Assembly (NCBI GenBank): GCA_019914995.1
Contig: CM034143.1
Coordinates: forward strand, 5,185,501 to 5,249,500
Length of the DNA: 64,000 bases
DNA from: Acanthochlamys bracteata
Lineage: Eukaryota; Streptophyta; Magnoliopsida; Pandanales; Velloziaceae
Direction of reading: 5' to 3'
The translations under genes were made by a program, and so were the position numbers. A model generated the notes under the pieces. It did no database searches, had not been told where the DNA came from, and worked only from the letters and a program-made list of their open reading frames with translations. This document shows positions 59,951-64,000 of the stretch, one piece after another (position 1 is the first letter of the stretch; each line of letters begins with the position of its first letter).

Positions 59951-61170
59951 ATTTACCTTAGGTGTTGGTTGGACCGGTGAATTGGCAAGCTTGTTGTTTG
60001 ACGTGAGGTCGATTCGGACATCGATTCTCTTGTGATGGGGTAAGCCTTTTCTACAAGTTAGCCCTAGCACTAGATTGGTACTGAGAGCTTTGATTGCGGA
60101 TTTATTGGTTGATAATCAGATCTTGGATTCGATTGTGCCTTAGCATCCATTTGGGTTAAGTATAGACTTGGATGTGTATTAGGGAGTGCGGTTTAGTTTT
60201 CTCTTATCGAATTAGGTGATAATGGTATTTATTTGCATAGGTATTTTACGAGCAACTAAGTCGAGTGGCGTGACTTGACTTGGTGATAGCTTATGGACTT
60301 AGGTGATTGCATGGACACCAGGTGAGAGTTTCCTTGCCTTTTCTTTTCTAGATTATATTTTGGTATTTCGGCACAGGTAGCATCTGCTTTGAAACCTCCT
60401 GCGCACTTTACAGTACCTATGCATTACGATTGGCTTCTTCATGCTATAGTGTCTGTATGATGCATGCTTGTGTACTAATTATGTTTAAATATATGTAAAG
60501 CATGCTAGTAAATAAGTATATTATCAGATTATTTCAAATCTACTTATGCATAATAATAGGCTATAGTCATAAGAAAACCTAATACATGTTTGATAATGCA
60601 TAAGGAGAGTACTTTATAATCATTCCAGCATTTGAATTATGATAAGAAGTTATAAAAGCATGCTAGCTTTTCGTAAGATCTAGCAGCAAAGCTCACTAAG
60701 AATTCAGTTGATGTGGCAGTGCTTAACAATGCATTTATGGACATGGCTGTAGAAATGGGTTCACTAACGTATTTTATCCTGGATGGCGTTTCTGATTGTT
60801 ATGAATTGCTGCAATAGTATCGTTGGAGCATGGCATAATAGACTAACATGTCATGGAAAGTCAAGAGTTTGATTATTTTAAATGTTATATAATAATAATT
60901 TATACTATATTATCATACTTCTGCATAATTATGTTATTATGTTTAATATTAATTTTTATATTACTACTATATGTTTGCTTGATGGGCATATAGTTATGAT
61001 AAATAATTTTACTTAGATTTTTAAATCACTGTATATGTTTACACATATTTTGCTTGATGTGTGTGGATATCCGCGTTGCACTAAGGTAGGTGGAAGATCC
61101 CGGGGAGTAGTTTAGAACCTCGATGGGTTTGGAGTGGTACTCATCTATGGCCATAGATTAGGTTTTGTAG

Positions 61171-61278
61171 CATTACCGGGATTCGTCTGTGTTGGAGGTA
61201 AATTTGATAGTTAGTCTCGCCAGGATTCGTCTATGTTGGAGATGCTGCCTCGCCGGAATTTGTTTGGGTTGGAGACGG
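61171..61278. repeat. Tandem sub-repeats GGATTCGTCTGTGTTGGAG
   Basis: Three degenerate copies of (CGCC)GGGATTCGTCTGTGTTGGAG occur at about 61175-61197, 61219-61242 and 61251-61275 within the larger repeat. Confidence 0.75.
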
Positions 61279-61394
61279 TTTTGAAGCTGGAGATTGAATC
61301 CGCTATATTGGTTATGATGACTCTCCGACATATATAAAAATATTATGTATGTGTGCATGTGTGTGGATATATTATATAACTATAACTGGCATTG

Positions 61395-61397
<3 letters not shown>

Positions 61398-61439
<42 letters not shown>

Positions 61440-61440
61440 C
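61398..61440. repeat. (CA)n-(TA)n compound microsatellite
   Basis: A run of CA dinucleotides passes directly into a run of TA dinucleotides, about 43 bases in total. Confidence 0.95.
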
Positions 61441-62350
61441 ATTTCAAAGAAATAATTTATGCATTTATATACTCATTTATGTATGAGTGCATATGGATGG
61501 TGGTGATATGAGTCAGAGATGCAGCCTCACTCGATCTCATATGCTATATGACTATGATTACTTGGTGCATATTGTGCATTCACATATAGTTGCATGCTTG
61601 TATGGGTATGTAGTGAAATACGCATATGTATTGATTTACGTATGTAGGCATATATGCATGAGGATTGAGGAGTCATATGAGTTAGAGATGTGGTCTCACT
61701 CGCGCTATGAGATATGACTCCCTAATGATGTTATGCATTTGTACTAAGCATATGAGTGATGATTTAGATGTAGGGTATGTGTATCAACATGCATATATAA
61801 GTATATAGCCTTTTGTATAGCATACGTTGAGTGCTTGGTGTATGTTTAAGCCACCATCCGTCAAGATTGACGTATATTAACTATATTGGCATGATTCTAG
61901 AATATATAAGAATAGAGAACTTGCATAGTATAAACACTTCACATAAGAAATGAAAGTGGTGTGTTGCACCTCATTCTTTTCGTATCTTCGATGCTGGGCA
62001 CTGAGTTGGTATGGAACGATTCGGAACTTAACGGGATTTGATCTCATCTATTGTTGCATAGTTTGCATATAAAAAATATAATAATATAACGATAGGGAAT
62101 GCATTAGAAACAATTGAGCATATTGATTTTTCACCCGACTAAGACTAGATTCAGTCTTTTTTTTTTGCCTCCCCCAGCTATTGCAGGTTGAGCTGCCATT
62201 GAGTGGAAGCGCTAGTGGATTGGGGTGAAGCATTGAGGTATGTTTGCGCGTCTTCATTTATCTTGGTTTAGTCCGGTGTTTGTCATGTCCCAGGGTAGGA
62301 TCGTAAGATTCAAGAACAAGCTAGATTGGTTATCGTGGTTTTGGCGTTGC

Positions 62351-63698
62351 AAGTTCTATTCTTTTTTGTTTTGTTGATATTTTTTGTTTATGTTTATGTT
62401 TTTATTGATTTTCAATTTGTGATTGAATGAGAGATGTGGTTCAGCAAAAGTGTTCTATAAATTTTATGTCACTGAGAACCATACAATTTAACCACAGTTG
62501 TGGTATTATTATCATTCCATTGTTATGATGGATTTTACAACAAATAGAAGAAAGAGAATCTAGTAATCAACTAAGCAGTAATCATCTGGAAATAGAATAG
62601 GGCTACTTGAGAAAGGACCATTCTGTACACAATAGTGGGCCATGAAGAGAACGAAGTACTTTTCACTTGAGAAAAGGTTATTGTTTCTCTTTTCTCTGGA
62701 TCACCCGATCCCTCCCGTGGAGCTCCTCTTTCCAGTGATCCTGTTTGTTAAGTTCTAATTCGGTCAAACTGCGGCCATTGCTCAACAAATCAGTGAAGAC
62801 TGTTTGCGTTGATTTGGATTCTTCTACTCTTTTGTCTAATTAGAATTTGAATTACCAGACATTCTTTTGTTTGATTGCTTTTTGTTTTTTTTCTTTCTTT
62901 GCTGATCCTCGGTTTAGTAAAATGTTATTACATGATTTTTCAGTTATTTCTATCTTAAACCAGTGAGCTTGTTGCTTGAGTTTTATTTCTTCAATTCTTT
63001 ATGGGTTCTTATTTTTGGAACTTTCAGTCTAATGGTGTGACCTTATCAAAATTGAAAACCAATTATTCTTCAAGGAATTTCAGTCAATGAACTTCTCTTG
63101 TATCATTCATTTATTGTCATAGTTATTGCCAAGTAGGCTACTGTGCTTGCAAACTTTTTCTTGCTTAATTTTGCCTGATAGGATCAATAAGCAAAGTGCT
63201 ATTCTCGCGGTGCTATATATTGATATAGAATGGTAATTTTAGATTGGGTTTTTATTCCCCAAAGAACTAATTGAGCATTTTAGAAACTTAGATGACATTG
63301 TTTTTTCTTGGTTGACATCTACTATCTTCAAAATTTTGGGGTTTTATTTTATGATATGATGTAATTCCTTCAGTCAAAGATTGAAATAGATGTATAGATT
63401 TTGGAACACAGAATTCTGTAATTTAAGTTCAAGTCGCCAGCAAAAAACTTTTTATTCACATTAATTTTGGTTCATATGGTTTTAACTTTGTGTTAAAATG
63501 AATGGAAGGCACCCCACATATATATTTCATTCTCTTACTTGATTTAAAAATATGGTTCTCCAGCAATCAGTTGCATGTTAATAAGGTCCATTATTAATGA
63601 TAAGAAACGATGCAATTGTTCCATTATTCTGATCAGATGTCATGATGTAGCATCTGAGTGTATGCTTTTATGTTTGCAGGTCCCTGTATATAGGTGTG
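62351..63698 (+). promoter_or_regulatory. Upstream region and probable 5' UTR of PIG-A
   Basis: There is no coding frame. The pyrimidine-rich stretch at about 62680-62760 could be a non-coding first exon. TTTGCAG at 63673-63679 is a plausible acceptor for a second exon that contains the start codon. Confidence 0.4.
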
Positions 63699-64000
63699 AT
63701 GGATGAGAAGCAGAGGCTTAGGATATTAATGGTGTCTGATTTTTTCTATCCTAATTTTGGTGGTGTTGAGAATCACATCTATTACTTATCCCAATGTCTG
63801 CTCAAGCTAGGACACAAGGTTTCAACCCTGTTATCTGTAGTTGGTGATAATTGTAACTGAGAATAAGATTTGCTCCTTAATAAAGTTCATAAAAATGCTC
63901 CGAACTGTTCTTTTCTTTTTGCTGGAATCCAGTATCAATGCTCCATATTTGCAGGTTGTCGTAATGACTCATGCATATGGAAAACGTTCTGGGGTGCGAT
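63699..64000 (+). CDS. PIGA: PIG-A / SETH2, catalytic subunit of GPI-GlcNAc transferase (5' end only)
   Basis: Exon 63699-63818 encodes 40 residues starting [20 protein letters not shown] and ending LLKLGHK. The next exon begins at 63955 (after TTTGCAG) with [15 protein letters not shown] and runs off the window. The string [21 protein letters not shown] is diagnostic for the GT4-family glycosyltransferase PIG-A (Arabidopsis SETH2). This subunit adds N-acetylglucosamine to phosphatidylinositol on the cytosolic face of the ER, the first step of GPI-anchor synthesis. Only about 55 of the expected more than 400 residues are visible; nothing looks damaged. Confidence 0.94.

Larger units (their letters stand above)
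59951..62350. repeat. Non-coding repeat DNA related to the window's left end
   Basis: AT-rich DNA with GAGATGTGGTCTCACTCG at about 61684-61701 and a variant at 61515-61533, a T-run then GCCTCCCCCAGCTATTGCAG at 62158-62187, and TAGTCCGGT near 62268. These echo the left end (236-250, 610-648, 1068-1078). No coding domain was seen. It is likely a diverged member of the same dispersed element. Confidence 0.45.

Overview
The window is nuclear DNA from a flowering plant, most likely a dicot. The evidence is intron-rich genes with GT/AG splice sites, AT-rich spacers full of small transposon relics, and plant-only families: an SBP-box factor with a miR156 site, MYB-CC, EMSY-LIKE/Agenet and DUF761. 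I cannot name the species. Exon models were built by hand from splice sites, reading frame and family knowledge; every multi-exon model closes in frame. No prokaryote-type features, rRNA genes or convincing tRNA genes were seen.

Layout. 1-1084: repeat DNA. 1085-1855: a tandem TRIM-type mini-retrotransposon array. 3302-5759 (+): GPATCH11-type G-patch protein. 6726-10034 (-): SPL9/15-type SBP-box factor with a miR156 site. 10.3-16.9 kb: AT-rich spacer with MITE relics. 16964-17374 (-): small basic AT-hook-like protein. 20106-23129 (-): MYB-CC (PHR1-like) factor. 24.1-30 kb: spacer with a ~300-bp tandem repeat, a CACTA-like element and an LTR-like unit. 30029-33032 (-): short-chain dehydrogenase with a minisatellite in intron 1. 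33-38 kb: spacer. 38190-40002: decayed, apparently processed copy of the spliceosomal DEAH helicase PRP16. 43402-44058 (+): DUF761 protein with a MITE ending about 90 bp before its ATG. 47192-51494 (+): EMSY-LIKE histone reader. 52160-55802 (-): SANT-bromodomain protein, convergent with EMSY-LIKE. 55.8-63.7 kb: long repeat-rich spacer. 63699-64000 (+): 5' end of PIG-A/SETH2, cut by the window edge.

The genes do not form a pathway. Most are single-copy regulators (two transcription factors, two chromatin readers, an RNA-helicase cofactor), plus an oxidoreductase and a GPI-anchor enzyme. I found no clearly new multi-gene system. The most unusual items are a GPATCH11 whose G-patch core seems shortened, the tandem TRIM array, a MITE family that sits next to promoters, the PRP16 retro-pseudogene with an internal templated duplication, and a cluster of TGACG motifs upstream of the dehydrogenase.
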